Under the pieces are notes generated by a model, which worked only from the letters and a program-made list of their open reading frames with translations, had not been told where the DNA came from and made no database searches. From positions 62,001 through 126,000 of the forward strand of contig JAQTQZ010000007.1 of assembly GCA_028712695.1 (NCBI GenBank): a stretch of DNA of 64,000 nt. The letters run 5' to 3'. Source of the DNA: Methylovulum sp. (GTDB taxonomy: Bacteria > Pseudomonadota > Gammaproteobacteria > Methylococcales > Methylomonadaceae). Shown here one piece after another: positions 9,987-18,217 of this stretch (positions are counted from its first letter, which is position 1; each line of letters starts with the position of its first letter). A program made the translations under genes and the position numbers.

Positions 9987-10795
9987 CGCATTATTAGTTT
10001 TGTTTCAAAATATCTATGTAAAGCCAAGCCAAGGAAAATACTGCCGAGCCCGCACTCGTAAAGATAGGCTATGTCCAGTTCAGGTATCACATGGTAATAG
10101 GAGGAGACACCCATCCGTGCCGCTTCGACACCATGGGCTAACGGGTTAAGCAACAGCACTTTGCGAAAAGATACCGGCAAGTTGGCTAAAGGAAAGATAA
10201 CACCCGATACCATGTAGATAGGAGTCATGGCTATATCAATAACCTTGCCTATTTCAGAAACTAATGTGGTAATGACAGAAAGTATCAAGCCATAACCTAT
10301 GCCTATTAGCCATAAGCCAAAAAACGCAACAAAGACAGTCAAGGGATCATCTGGCGCCACGTTTATATTAAAAAATAGGGCACCGATACAGACGATAACC
10401 GTTATGATTATCGATAGGAACCCTTCTAGGAGCGCCCGCATTAACACCGTATCGACTGGCTTGACTTGTCGGTACGCAAACAATGTGCTATTGGCATTTA
10501 GTGCATTTCGTGCTTGTGTTCCTGCCCGCTTAAACATAAAAAAGCTCATCAGCCCCGCTATTAACCAGGCGCCGGTTTCTATGCCACCTACTGCCCGCAT
10601 GCGGACGACAGTAAAAATAACGATCATAAAGGCTATGTGGATGACGGGCTCCACCAATAACCATGCCCAAGCGGCTCGACCAGCGGAAATGCGGCTGACA
10701 GCCTCACGCAAAAGTAGCGCCTTCCATACGCCAAGGGTGATGGCTAAATGGGTTCTGGGGTTTTCGTAGACGTGTTTTATCATTTCATTTGCCAC
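9983..10795 (-). CDS. kpsM: capsule export ABC transporter permease KpsM
   Basis: Integral membrane permease (ABC-2 type) that moves lipid-linked capsule across the inner membrane. 270 residues with about six hydrophobic segments, including HIAFMIVIFTVV, FLSIIITVIVCIGALFF and WLIGIGYGLILSVIT. MVSGVIFPLANLPVSFR and NPLAHGVEAARMG are typical of KpsM/CtrC. It is the first gene of the capsule block on this strand, so the main promoter should lie in 10796-11127. Base composition is more A/T-rich than kpsE/kpsD just downstream. Confidence 0.92.
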   Translation of the reverse strand: MANEMIKHVYENPRTHLAITLGVWKALLLREAVSRISAGRAAWAWLLVEPVIHIAFMIVIFTVVRMRAVGGIETGAWLIAGLMSFFMFKRAGTQARNALNANSTLFAYRQVKPVDTVLMRALLEGFLSIIITVIVCIGALFFNINVAPDDPLTVFVAFFGLWLIGIGYGLILSVITTLVSEIGKVIDIAMTPIYMVSGVIFPLANLPVSFRKVLLLNPLAHGVEAARMGVSSYYHVIPELDIAYLYECGLGSIFLGLALHRYFETKLIMR

Positions 10796-11127
10796 GCAAT
10801 CGTTGGCTCAGACCTGCCTAAAAATATAAAGCTATAGGCCAAATTCATATTTTCTGCTTGTAAATTTAATATAACCGATGTCGACATCATTAGCTTGGGC
10901 GCTTAATAAGGTAATTATGCCACGTAGTCATGATGATAGCGGAGGAAGTTACTGGATAGTTGTACAAAAAATCGATCACTAATGTTCAGGTAAGAAAAAA
11001 CAACTACGCTATTTATTTTAGAATGTGTGCTTTCAAATCGGTGTTGAGTCTACCATGCGATTATTAAAATCGGCAACGTTCCGCGCGATAGTGTTAAGAC
11101 AATCACACTAGGATAGGACAAGTGCCG
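10796..11127. other. gene-free gap upstream of kpsM, downstream of exbD
   Basis: 332 bases without a credible gene. The A/T-rich part nearest kpsM should hold the capsule promoter, reading leftward, but no convincing -35/-10 pair stood out. A 22-codon plus-strand frame from 10918 has no supporting features. No intrinsic terminator with a T-run is visible for exbD. Confidence 0.5.
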
Positions 11128-11547
11128 TTATTGTTCCACGGTTACAAAAGCTAATTTGCTTATGCCTGCATGCTGTACGGTTGCCATGACTTCCGCCACC
11201 TTATTATATGGGACGCTTTGGTCAACATATAGATGCACGGCGGCTTCAGGATTTTTGCCAAGCGTGGCTTTCAGTGTCGTTTCTAGCGAGGCAAGGTCGG
11301 CGACAGCTTGCTTATTTAGCGTGATCTGTTGCTTGGAATCTATGCTAAGTTGGAGCGGTTGGTGTTTAATTTCTGGCGTGGTTTCAGTTGTTTTTGGCAA
11401 GGCCACGTTGACTGATTGTGTCACGAGCGGCGCGGTCACTAACAAAATGATGACCAGCACCAACATCACATCCACTAGCGGAGTGACATTGATTTCGCTC
11501 ATGGCGTCTTGGTCTTCGGATTGCGGTTTAAATGCCATGGCTTGCAC
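11128..11547 (-). CDS. exbD: ExbD/TolR-family biopolymer transport protein
   Basis: Proton-channel partner of ExbB that energises TonB. 139 residues: short cytoplasmic N-terminus with SEINVTPLVDVMLVLVIILL, one membrane segment at about residues 26-46 carrying the conserved proton-pathway Asp (PLVDVML), and a periplasmic domain ending VMATVQHAGISKLAFVTV. The start at 11547 overlaps exbB by 20 bases. A second ATG three codons later (11538) is an equally possible start. Gene order tonB-exbB-exbD and the TonB neighbour favour ExbD over TolR. Confidence 0.92.
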   Translation of the reverse strand: MQAMAFKPQSEDQDAMSEINVTPLVDVMLVLVIILLVTAPLVTQSVNVALPKTTETTPEIKHQPLQLSIDSKQQITLNKQAVADLASLETTLKATLGKNPEAAVHLYVDQSVPYNKVAEVMATVQHAGISKLAFVTVEQ

Positions 11548-12202
11548 CCTGATTATCGTCAGTTAAGGCGACGTGTATGAAGCTGACCACAAAGTTTTCC
11601 AGGTTGATGCGCTGATGCCGCGCCCGCCGTAAAAAAAAGTTATACGCCAATACGGCAGGGACTGCCACGGCAATACCTATCGCGGTGGCGACCAACGCAT
11701 CGCCGATAGGGCCGGCAACGACATCTAGGCTGGTTGAGCCGCTGGCGGTAATTTCGTGCATTGCGTGCATAATGCCAAGTACGGTGCCAAACAAGCCAAC
11801 AAAGGGTGAGGTGCTGCCGATACTGGCCAACATGGTCAAGCCATTTTCCATCGAGTGCTGTTCTTTTTGCATTTGTTCAAGTAAGGCTTGCTCCAACAAA
11901 TCTGCCGGTACGCCTTTAAATTTTAGGCTTTTGCCTTCTTCTTGCCGATTTTCGGCCAACCATCTAAAACCTTGTTGGGCGATGCGCACTTGCGGGCCTT
12001 GGGTTGTTTGCATGGATAGGCTTTCCGCTTTAGCCAAATCAGGCGCATCCCAGAATAGCTTGTTAAAGCGTTGATTATTATAACTGTTTTTGGTGAATTG
12101 CCAGATTTTAAAAAAAATCAGCGTCCAAGTTATAACGGAAAACGCCAATAAAGTGTACAGCGTACCATCGATAACAAGCGCTGGAGAAAAGGTGTCGGAC
12201 AT
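11528..12202 (-). CDS. exbB: ExbB/TolQ-family proton channel protein (MotA/TolQ/ExbB)
   Basis: 224 residues with three hydrophobic segments: near residues 12-32 (YTLLAFSVITWTLIFFKIW), about 130-150 (TSPFVGLFGTVLGIMHAM) and about 170-192 (IGDALVATAIGIAVAVPAVL). These contain the family signatures GLFGTVLGIM and ALVATAIGIAVAVPAV, with the conserved Thr residues lining the proton path. It forms the pentameric channel around ExbD. It starts 14 bases after the tonB stop. Confidence 0.93.
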   Translation of the reverse strand: MSDTFSPALVIDGTLYTLLAFSVITWTLIFFKIWQFTKNSYNNQRFNKLFWDAPDLAKAESLSMQTTQGPQVRIAQQGFRWLAENRQEEGKSLKFKGVPADLLEQALLEQMQKEQHSMENGLTMLASIGSTSPFVGLFGTVLGIMHAMHEITASGSTSLDVVAGPIGDALVATAIGIAVAVPAVLAYNFFLRRARHQRINLENFVVSFIHVALTDDNQGASHGI

Positions 12203-12216
12203 TATTTTTTTCCTTT

Positions 12217-13050
12217 CTATTGGTCGAGTTTAAATTCAAAAAGTTTGGTTGCTATGCGTATTTGGCCGGTATTGCCCACAGTAAAGCGCGATTGCTTGGC
12301 ATTGGCAATGGCTGCTTCATCCAACGCGCTATGGCCGCTGCTGCGTTCAATAGTTATGTTTACGGCCTGCCCATCAGGGGAAAGTTGCAATTTTAACAAT
12401 ACGCGGCCTTCCCAGCCTCGGCGTTGGGCAATGACAGGATATTTTATTTTGGGGCAGGACACGCAGGTTGCATGCCCATTTTCCTTGATTGCTGGGGACA
12501 CTTTAGGCGATGCGGCTGCTTTGCTGGCAATTGCCGCACTTTCGCTATGCGCCGTTGTCGCTTCTGCCGTAGGCGATAAAGGCAACGGCACAGGCTTGGC
12601 AGCAGGCGGGGCGGCAATTGCCGTGGGTTCAGGTAATGCCGCTTTTTTCTGAATAATGGGCGGTTTTTTTGGGGCAGGCGCCGTTTTCACTTTGGCAGGT
12701 TTGCGAATTACCGGCGCTATTTTAGGTTGTTGCGGCGGCGGTGCTTTTTTTTCTGCTACGGGCGCTGAATTTTTTTCTGGCGCAGGTGCAGCCAGCAATG
12801 AAACTTCAATCATCACGGGTTTTATTTTGGCAGATGGTGCATTGGGTTTGATCAGTGTGAGCGCTATCCACACATGGATCAGCATTACCAACACGGACAA
12901 TAAAATGCCCATGGCATAAGTGCGATCTTTTGCCATAAAAATCGCTGACAGTGCGTTAATTTTGGCAATTAGCGGATGGGTATGCCATTTGCTAAAGACG
13001 TAAGGGCCAGGGCGATTTGCCCGGTCTTTGCCGCCATTAAAAAAAACCAT
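12217..13050 (-). CDS. tonB: TonB energy-transducing protein
   Basis: 277 residues. It has a cytoplasmic N-terminal extension of about 45 residues, a membrane anchor around residues 46-68 (MGILLSVLVMLIHVWIALTL), a long Pro/Ala/Lys-rich periplasmic spacer and a C-terminal TonB domain with YPVIAQRRGWEGRVLL, LSPDGQAVNITIERSSGH and LDEAAIANAKQSRF. It transmits the ExbB-ExbD proton force to outer-membrane TonB-dependent receptors; none is encoded in the window. AAAGGTAG upstream supports the 13050 start. A Cys pair (CVSC) just before the TonB domain is unusual. Confidence 0.92.
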   Translation of the reverse strand: MVFFNGGKDRANRPGPYVFSKWHTHPLIAKINALSAIFMAKDRTYAMGILLSVLVMLIHVWIALTLIKPNAPSAKIKPVMIEVSLLAAPAPEKNSAPVAEKKAPPPQQPKIAPVIRKPAKVKTAPAPKKPPIIQKKAALPEPTAIAAPPAAKPVPLPLSPTAEATTAHSESAAIASKAAASPKVSPAIKENGHATCVSCPKIKYPVIAQRRGWEGRVLLKLQLSPDGQAVNITIERSSGHSALDEAAIANAKQSRFTVGNTGQIRIATKLFEFKLDQ

Positions 13051-13229
13051 GGAAACTACCTTTACAATTATGCTGATTAAGCTTGATGCGTTAAATTTCG
13101 GAACAACATTGCCCGGACAGTGTCGAAAGCACCTTGTTTTAAGGTTGCTTTTCAGTGGATCAGGCGACAGCTTTGCTAAGCTTATATGTTAATATCACGG
13201 TGCTTTTATTTTAAATAGGACTCAACCCA

Positions 13230-13583
13230 ATGAATTATAATATTATTTTCTCTACGTTTTATGCCGGACTACAACACAAGTCCCGCCACGTCCTGATTAC
13301 GGGAGCACTTTTGCTGGCATCAGGCTGCGCATCTATCGGCCATCAGTTTCCGGCCGGCCAAGTGTCATCTATCCATATTGGTGAAACTACCCAGAATGAT
13401 GTTTACACGATGTTTGGTGCGCCGTGGCGGACGGGATTGGACAATGGTATGAAAACATGGACTTATGGCGATTACCACTACAATCTTTTTAGTGAAAACA
13501 GTGCCGAGGATCTCGTCATTAAATTCGATAAGCGTAGCATAGTCAGTTCATTTACTTACAATACGAGCAAGCGCTCCAAGTAA
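13230..13583 (+). CDS. SmpA/OmlA (BamE-like) lipoprotein
   Basis: 117 residues. The signal sequence ends in the lipobox LASGC, so the mature protein should be lipid-anchored. The rest resembles the SmpA/OmlA fold: SIHIGETTQNDVYTMFGAPW (a start-of-domain helix with the G-x-P turn), then KTWTYGDYHYN and DLVIKFDKRSIVSSFTY. BamE assists outer-membrane protein insertion, but many small SmpA/OmlA proteins are not BamE, so that specific role is not claimed. The N-terminus before the hydrophobic stretch is long, about 27 residues. It is monocistronic, with the next gene convergent on the other strand. Confidence 0.7.
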   Translation: MNYNIIFSTFYAGLQHKSRHVLITGALLLASGCASIGHQFPAGQVSSIHIGETTQNDVYTMFGAPWRTGLDNGMKTWTYGDYHYNLFSENSAEDLVIKFDKRSIVSSFTYNTSKRSK

Positions 13584-13630
13584 TCAATTGGCGCATAATT
13601 GATCCTGTTTCGTGGCACTTAAAAGCCCGC

Positions 13631-15235
13631 TTAATGGTCGCTTATCATGGCTAAAGCAACAGCTTCGGCCACCTTAATGCCATCTACTGCGGCCGACAGT
13701 ATGCCCCCAGCATAGCCCGCCCCCTCGCCTGCCGGATATAACCCTTGGGTGTTAATGCTTTGAAAAACTTCATTGCGTTTGATGCGGATAGGCGAGGAAG
13801 TGCGGGTTTCGACACCTGTCAGCACTGCGTCGTTCATGGCAAAGCCGGGGATTTTTTTATCGAAAGCGGGCAGGGCTTCACGCAGTGCGGCTATCGCGTA
13901 ATCGGGTAAGGCACTTGCCAGGTTGCCCAAATGCACACCCGGCGTATAGGACGGCAGCACCGTGCCGAACGCAGTGGATGGACGGTTGGCGAGAAAATCG
14001 CCGACTAACTGCCCAGGTGCCTGATAGTTTTCACCGCCCAATTTAAAGGCGTGTGCTTCTAGCTGGCGCTGAAAATCGATGCCAGCTAAAGGGTGTCCTG
14101 GATAATCATCCGGGGTAATGCCAACGACTATCCCGCTGTTGGCATTGCGTTCGTTGCGTGAGTATTGGCTCATGCCGTTAGTCACCACATGCCCGGCCTC
14201 CGAAGTTGCCGCCACCACAGTCCCGCCCGGACACATACAAAAACTGTATACTGAACGCCCATTTTGGCAGTGATGCACCAGTTTGTAATCCGCAGCCCCC
14301 AATTTAGGGTGACCGGCACTGTCACCAAATAGGCAAGCATCGATCAGCGATTGCGGATGTTCGATGCGAAAACCTATCGAAAAGGGCTTGGCTTCAATAT
14401 ACACACCGCGCTCATAAAGCATTTTAAAGGTGTCGCGGGCGCTATGACCGACCGCCAGCACAACATGGCGGCTGGCAATCGTCGTGCCGTCTGCCAAGCG
14501 CACACCGCGCACTTGTCCCGCGTCTATGTCAATAACATCGACACGGCTTTGAAAACGTATTTCACCACCTAAACTTTCGATGGTGGCACGGATTTGCTCA
14601 ACCATCGAAACTAATCTGAAGGTGCCGATGTGCGGTTTGCTCACATAAAGAATTTCCGCAGGTGCTCCGGCTTTGACAAATTCGTTCAAGACCTTGCGGC
14701 CATAATGATTGGGGTCTTTGATACGGGTATACAGTTTGCCGTCAGAGAAGGTGCCAGCACCGCCTTCGCCAAATTGGACGTTGGATTCGGGATTAAAGAT
14801 ACTTTTGCGCCAAAGGCCAAAAGTATCTTTGGTGCGTTCACGGACTTCTTTGCCGCGCTCCAAAATGATCGGCCGGAAGCCCATTTGCGCCAGAACTAGG
14901 CCAGCGAACAGTCCGCATGGCCCCGTGCCAATGACAACAGGCCGGTCAGTTAGATTTTTAGGGGCGGCGCCGACAAAACGATAAGTGCAATCGGGGGTCA
15001 AGGAAATCTGCGGAACATTGCTAAGCCGTGCCAAAACAGAGGGTTGCTCAGCTACCTCGACATCGACGGTGTACACCAGATTAATCGCGTTCTTTTTACG
15101 TGCATCATAGCCTTGCCGGCAGATGCTGTAAGCCGTCAATTGTCCGTCACTAATGTCCAGCCGATTGAGTAGTGCAGTACGCAAGGCCTCTTCGGTATGG
15201 TTAAGCGGCAGTTTAAGTTCAGTGATTCTCAACAT
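13631..15235 (-). CDS. NAD(P)/FAD-dependent oxidoreductase, COG2509 family
   Basis: Large flavoprotein, 534 residues from the chosen ATG at 15235, where the family consensus MLRITELKLPLNH begins. An upstream in-frame start at 15289 would add 18 residues without a better ribosome site. The N-terminal ~90 residues form an RNA-binding-like module (SICRQGYDARKKNAINLVYT). Then comes a dinucleotide-binding Rossmann fold, VIGTGPCGLFAGLVLAQMG, and the family block GKEVRERT...FNPESNVQFGEGGAGTFSDGKLYTR. C-terminal AGEGAGYAGGILSAAVDG binds FAD. The substrate of this widespread family is not established. It is convergent with the upstream lipoprotein gene. Confidence 0.85.
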   Translation of the reverse strand: MLRITELKLPLNHTEEALRTALLNRLDISDGQLTAYSICRQGYDARKKNAINLVYTVDVEVAEQPSVLARLSNVPQISLTPDCTYRFVGAAPKNLTDRPVVIGTGPCGLFAGLVLAQMGFRPIILERGKEVRERTKDTFGLWRKSIFNPESNVQFGEGGAGTFSDGKLYTRIKDPNHYGRKVLNEFVKAGAPAEILYVSKPHIGTFRLVSMVEQIRATIESLGGEIRFQSRVDVIDIDAGQVRGVRLADGTTIASRHVVLAVGHSARDTFKMLYERGVYIEAKPFSIGFRIEHPQSLIDACLFGDSAGHPKLGAADYKLVHHCQNGRSVYSFCMCPGGTVVAATSEAGHVVTNGMSQYSRNERNANSGIVVGITPDDYPGHPLAGIDFQRQLEAHAFKLGGENYQAPGQLVGDFLANRPSTAFGTVLPSYTPGVHLGNLASALPDYAIAALREALPAFDKKIPGFAMNDAVLTGVETRTSSPIRIKRNEVFQSINTQGLYPAGEGAGYAGGILSAAVDGIKVAEAVALAMISDH

Positions 15236-15343
15236 GGGGTAATTAATAAGATTCAGTTGGCGATCCGCTACGAGTATGGCCTTAACCATAGGTGGATTTT
15301 TGGGAGTCGCTTAAACGGGGGGAAGAAATTTAGGGTGGGAAGG

Positions 15344-15892
15344 TTATTCCCGGACGGGTTTTTTATCCAGTTTTCTTTGTAGGGTGCGCCGGTGCATGTT
15401 TAACGCTCTGGCCGCCGCAGAAATGTTGCCGTCATACTGCATTAGCACTTTTTGCAAGTGCTCCCATTCCAGGCGTTTAACGGATAACGGTGTGTCACTG
15501 ATCTGAACGGACGAATCACCTTCATTTTTATTGAGCGCGTTGACAATTTCATCGGCATTGGCGGGTTTGGTCAGATAATGGATGGCACCTAATTTAATGG
15601 CTTCGACTGCGGTGGCAATGCTGGCAAAACCGGTCAGCATGACAATCTGGGTGTTATCATCCAAGGAGATCAATTTTTTGACCAGTTCCAAACCCGATTC
15701 GTAGCCGATACGCAAATCAATGACTGCATATTCGGGCAAGCTTTGTTCGGCAAGCTCGATGCCCTCGGAGACATTGTATGCAACGAGGACTTCATAATTC
15801 CGTTTTTCCAATGCGCTTTTTAATACCTTACAAAACGTTTCATCGTCATCCACTAATAATAAGCGCGGCTTGTCCTGTTCCTGGGTCGACAT
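15344..15892 (-). CDS. prrA: redox response regulator PrrA/RegA/ActR family
   Basis: 182 residues: a receiver domain with acidic pocket DDD at 15-17, phospho-acceptor Asp near residue 59 (YAVIDLR), LTGFASIATA and the conserved Lys in LTKPANADE, then a Fis-type helix-turn-helix (ISAAARALNMHRRTLQRKL). This short architecture without an AAA+ domain is that of RegA/PrrA/RoxR, global regulators of respiration, carbon fixation and redox balance. It overlaps the 3' end of the kinase gene by 47 bases, so the pair is co-expressed. The symbol follows the Rhodobacter naming. Confidence 0.9.
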   Translation of the reverse strand: MSTQEQDKPRLLLVDDDETFCKVLKSALEKRNYEVLVAYNVSEGIELAEQSLPEYAVIDLRIGYESGLELVKKLISLDDNTQIVMLTGFASIATAVEAIKLGAIHYLTKPANADEIVNALNKNEGDSSVQISDTPLSVKRLEWEHLQKVLMQYDGNISAAARALNMHRRTLQRKLDKKPVRE

Positions 15893-17261
15893 TGTTATTC
15901 TCGGTATTTAAAAGGGGGAGGGATATTTCCACACAAGCTCCGCCCGTGTGATGGTTGTAAAGGCTAATTTTACCGCCTAAACGATTAATCGTGGAATAGG
16001 TTAAGAACAATCCCACGCCTAGGCCGCGTTTTTTGCTGACGACTGGTTGCTTACCGGCAAAGTCGGCAAGTTCGGATGGCAGCCCGGGGCCAAAATCGCG
16101 GATTTTGATGGTTGCTTGGTCCAAATCCCATGAGGCATGAAATTCGATGCCTTTTTCTGGCTGCGTGGCTTCGGCGGCATTATTGAGGATATTAATAATA
16201 GAGTGTGTCAAGGTGCGTTCGGCGATGATTTTTGCTTCTGTGGCAATACAGGGATCAATAAAAAAATTGAGTTTAGCGGCGGGTTTATGGGTGCGCCACT
16301 GTTTAATGACATCATCAATATAATCCATCAATAGCATCATCCGGCCTGATTCAGCCCGCATTTCCCCGGCAGAAGCCGACATGACCGACAGGGCTTCCTT
16401 GCAGCGCTCAATTTGCTGCTGCATGATCAGGGTTTTTTCATGCAAATCAGGGAAACGGTGAATAGGATATTCTTGCTCCAGTTCATGGGCAATAATAGCC
16501 ATAGTGCCCAATGGCGTGCCCATATCATGGGCGGCACTCGCGGCTAACGTACCTAGGGCGACAACCCGTTCATCCCGCAAGGCGCTTTCCCTGGCATCGG
16601 CTAGGTTGCGCTCCTGGATCCTGAGGGCTATTGCCAGCTCAACGACAAAAAAGGCAACCAACCCAGCGCTGAACACAAAACCAAACCACATGCCAAAAAT
16701 ATGCAAATTAAAATAATGCCGGTCGCTCATTGCATGGGCTTGCTGCAACATTTCATGATTTGCCATATTGCTCATATTTGAATACAGCATTTGTGGTGTG
16801 GGCGAGTGCGGTTCTATCGCGGGCAAAGGGATATTAAACGCCATTAATACCGTATACAGTGATGTGGTTAAAATGACCATATACCAAGCATACGATTGGG
16901 GCAGCATAATAGCGGTGATAATGACCGGTAACAAAAACACCCAAATAATGGGATTAGACGCCCCCCCTGTCAGATAAAGCAACAAGGCAATCGCGACAAC
17001 ATCAATGATTAGCTGGGCAAAAAGCTCTGTCTCAGTAATGGGGTCTTCGGCTTGTAAACGTATTGACGTGTAAATATTGGTGGCAATAATCAATAGCACC
17101 ACTAGCCAGAGTTGTTGTTCAGGCAGCCGGATATTAAGTCCGTAAGTCGATAAAAAAATCAGCAGCGATTCGCTGAATATCATCAGGTTTCTTAGAATAA
17201 ACAACCATTTTAGGTTTTGTCGGGCGGAAAACTCGGATTTCGGGGAAACGTGTGAAAGCAT
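15846..17261 (-). CDS. prrB: redox sensor histidine kinase PrrB/RegB family
   Basis: 471 residues with about six membrane segments in the first 215. The quinone-sensing motif GGxxNPF is present as GGASNPI at residues 99-105. The H-box AAHDMGTPLGTM has the phospho-His at 245. A Cys at about 287 (QQIERCKEAL) matches the position of the redox-active Cys of RegB. The kinase core has SIINILNNAAEAT, IRDFGPGLP and KKRGLGVGLFLTYS. Together with prrA it should sense quinone redox state. The loop between segments 4 and 5 (residues 142-190, Pro/Met/His-rich) is longer than in typical RegB. Confidence 0.9.
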   Translation of the reverse strand: MLSHVSPKSEFSARQNLKWLFILRNLMIFSESLLIFLSTYGLNIRLPEQQLWLVVLLIIATNIYTSIRLQAEDPITETELFAQLIIDVVAIALLLYLTGGASNPIIWVFLLPVIITAIMLPQSYAWYMVILTTSLYTVLMAFNIPLPAIEPHSPTPQMLYSNMSNMANHEMLQQAHAMSDRHYFNLHIFGMWFGFVFSAGLVAFFVVELAIALRIQERNLADARESALRDERVVALGTLAASAAHDMGTPLGTMAIIAHELEQEYPIHRFPDLHEKTLIMQQQIERCKEALSVMSASAGEMRAESGRMMLLMDYIDDVIKQWRTHKPAAKLNFFIDPCIATEAKIIAERTLTHSIINILNNAAEATQPEKGIEFHASWDLDQATIKIRDFGPGLPSELADFAGKQPVVSKKRGLGVGLFLTYSTINRLGGKISLYNHHTGGACVEISLPLLNTENNNVDPGTGQAALIISG

Positions 17262-17393
17262 ATGTTTTGCTGGGTAAAATGGGTGAACAGGGCGGATGTT
17301 GATTTATAAATTGACAATGGATGTGGTTTTATGTGAGAGCCTGCGACAATATGTCACATTTTTATTTGCTTAATCGGTTGCTATTATTAACCT

Positions 17394-17484
17394 AACTTTT
17401 GGGCTCTTGTAGAGTTTCATAGCTGAAAGTTGCGTTATATCCTTCCTAATACTCTCGAGGCGGCTTTTTAACCGCCTTTTTTTT
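17394..17484 (+). ncRNA. candidate small RNA with its own terminator
   Basis: No plus-strand gene lies here, yet a plus-oriented intrinsic terminator ends at 17484. Upstream of it, AACTTT (17394-17399) can pair with AAAGTT (17426-17431), enclosing a CTCT-TGT-AGAG hairpin. An unpaired C/U-rich stretch, TCCTTCCT (17440-17447), then precedes the terminator stem. That layout (5' stem-loop, single-stranded pyrimidine seed, terminator) is common in trans-acting small RNAs. TATTAT at 17382-17387 could be the -10, giving a start near 17394, but no good -35 is seen. Structure only; no homology recognised. Confidence 0.4.
17458..17484 (+). terminator. intrinsic terminator, plus-strand orientation
   Basis: AGGCGG (17458-17463) and CCGCCT (17472-17477) pair around an 8-base loop, followed by eight T. 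On the minus strand no T-run follows, so it does not serve msrA, which reads leftward through it. Confidence 0.8.
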
Positions 17485-17499
17485 GCCTGCTAAAAACGC

Positions 17500-18132
17500 C
17501 TAGTCATAAGTCACCCCTAAACCACCCAAGCCGCAATAGCCGTTAGGTTCTTTGGCAAGGTATTGCTGATGGTAATCTTCAGCATAATAAAATTCACTGG
17601 CGGGCATAATTTCGGTTGTTATCTGACCGAAACCTGCTTGGATCAATTTATTTTGATAATGTGCCTTGGATGCTAATGCAGCATCAAATTGTGCCTGGCT
17701 GTAGGTGTAAATGCCAGAGCGGTATTGCGTGCCAATGTCATTTCCTTGCCGCATACCCTGGGTGGGGTTGTGTGATTTCCAGAATAACTGTAATAGTTCA
17801 GTATATGGTATTAGCGCCGGATCATAGAACACTTTGACGGCTTCATTGTGGCCCGTCAATCCGGTGCATAGCTCATCATACGTTGGGTTTGGCGTATAAC
17901 CGCCGGTATAACCGACAGCGGTACTGAAAATATGCGGGTGTTGCCAAAATTTTCGCTCCGCGCCCCAAAAACAGCCAAGACCAAACAGGGCTTGTTCAAT
18001 GTTGATCGGAAACGGTGGGGCAATTGGCTTGCCGGTCACAAAATGGCGGTTGGTAATGGCCATGGCTGTGCTACGGCCAGGCAAGGCGTCAGAAGGATCA
18101 GGCAGAACGAGTTTTTTTGCGGAAAAAATCAT
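17500..18132 (-). CDS. msrA: peptide-methionine (S)-S-oxide reductase MsrA
   Basis: Repairs oxidised methionine (S-epimer) in proteins using thioredoxin. 210 residues. The catalytic motif [11 protein letters not shown] carries the nucleophilic Cys. The family blocks [41 protein letters not shown]-like [11 protein letters not shown] and [11 protein letters not shown] follow. The N-terminal ~45 residues before the core resemble the longer E. coli-type MsrA. The protein ends at [12 protein letters not shown], which supplies a C-terminal recycling Cys. Divergent from hslO, another oxidative-stress protein. Confidence 0.95.
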   Translation of the reverse strand: MIFSAKKLVLPDPSDALPGRSTAMAITNRHFVTGKPIAPPFPINIEQALFGLGCFWGAERKFWQHPHIFSTAVGYTGGYTPNPTYDELCTGLTGHNEAVKVFYDPALIPYTELLQLFWKSHNPTQGMRQGNDIGTQYRSGIYTYSQAQFDAALASKAHYQNKLIQAGFGQITTEIMPASEFYYAEDYHQQYLAKEPNGYCGLGGLGVTYD

Positions 18133-18217
18133 GACGGCTCAGGGTTTATAAGGTATCTAACCAAAGGTTACTATGATTCTGCATTATAATAAAGGCTAAA
18201 CTTTTAACGGGAGCGTT

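Noticed and set aside
10918-10986. 22-codon plus-strand frame before exbD
   Set aside because: Too short, no ribosome site or hydrophobic or family features.
17366-17371. TTGCTT as a -35 box for the small RNA candidate
   Set aside because: Only 10 bases separate it from TATTAT at 17382, too short for a sigma-70 spacer.
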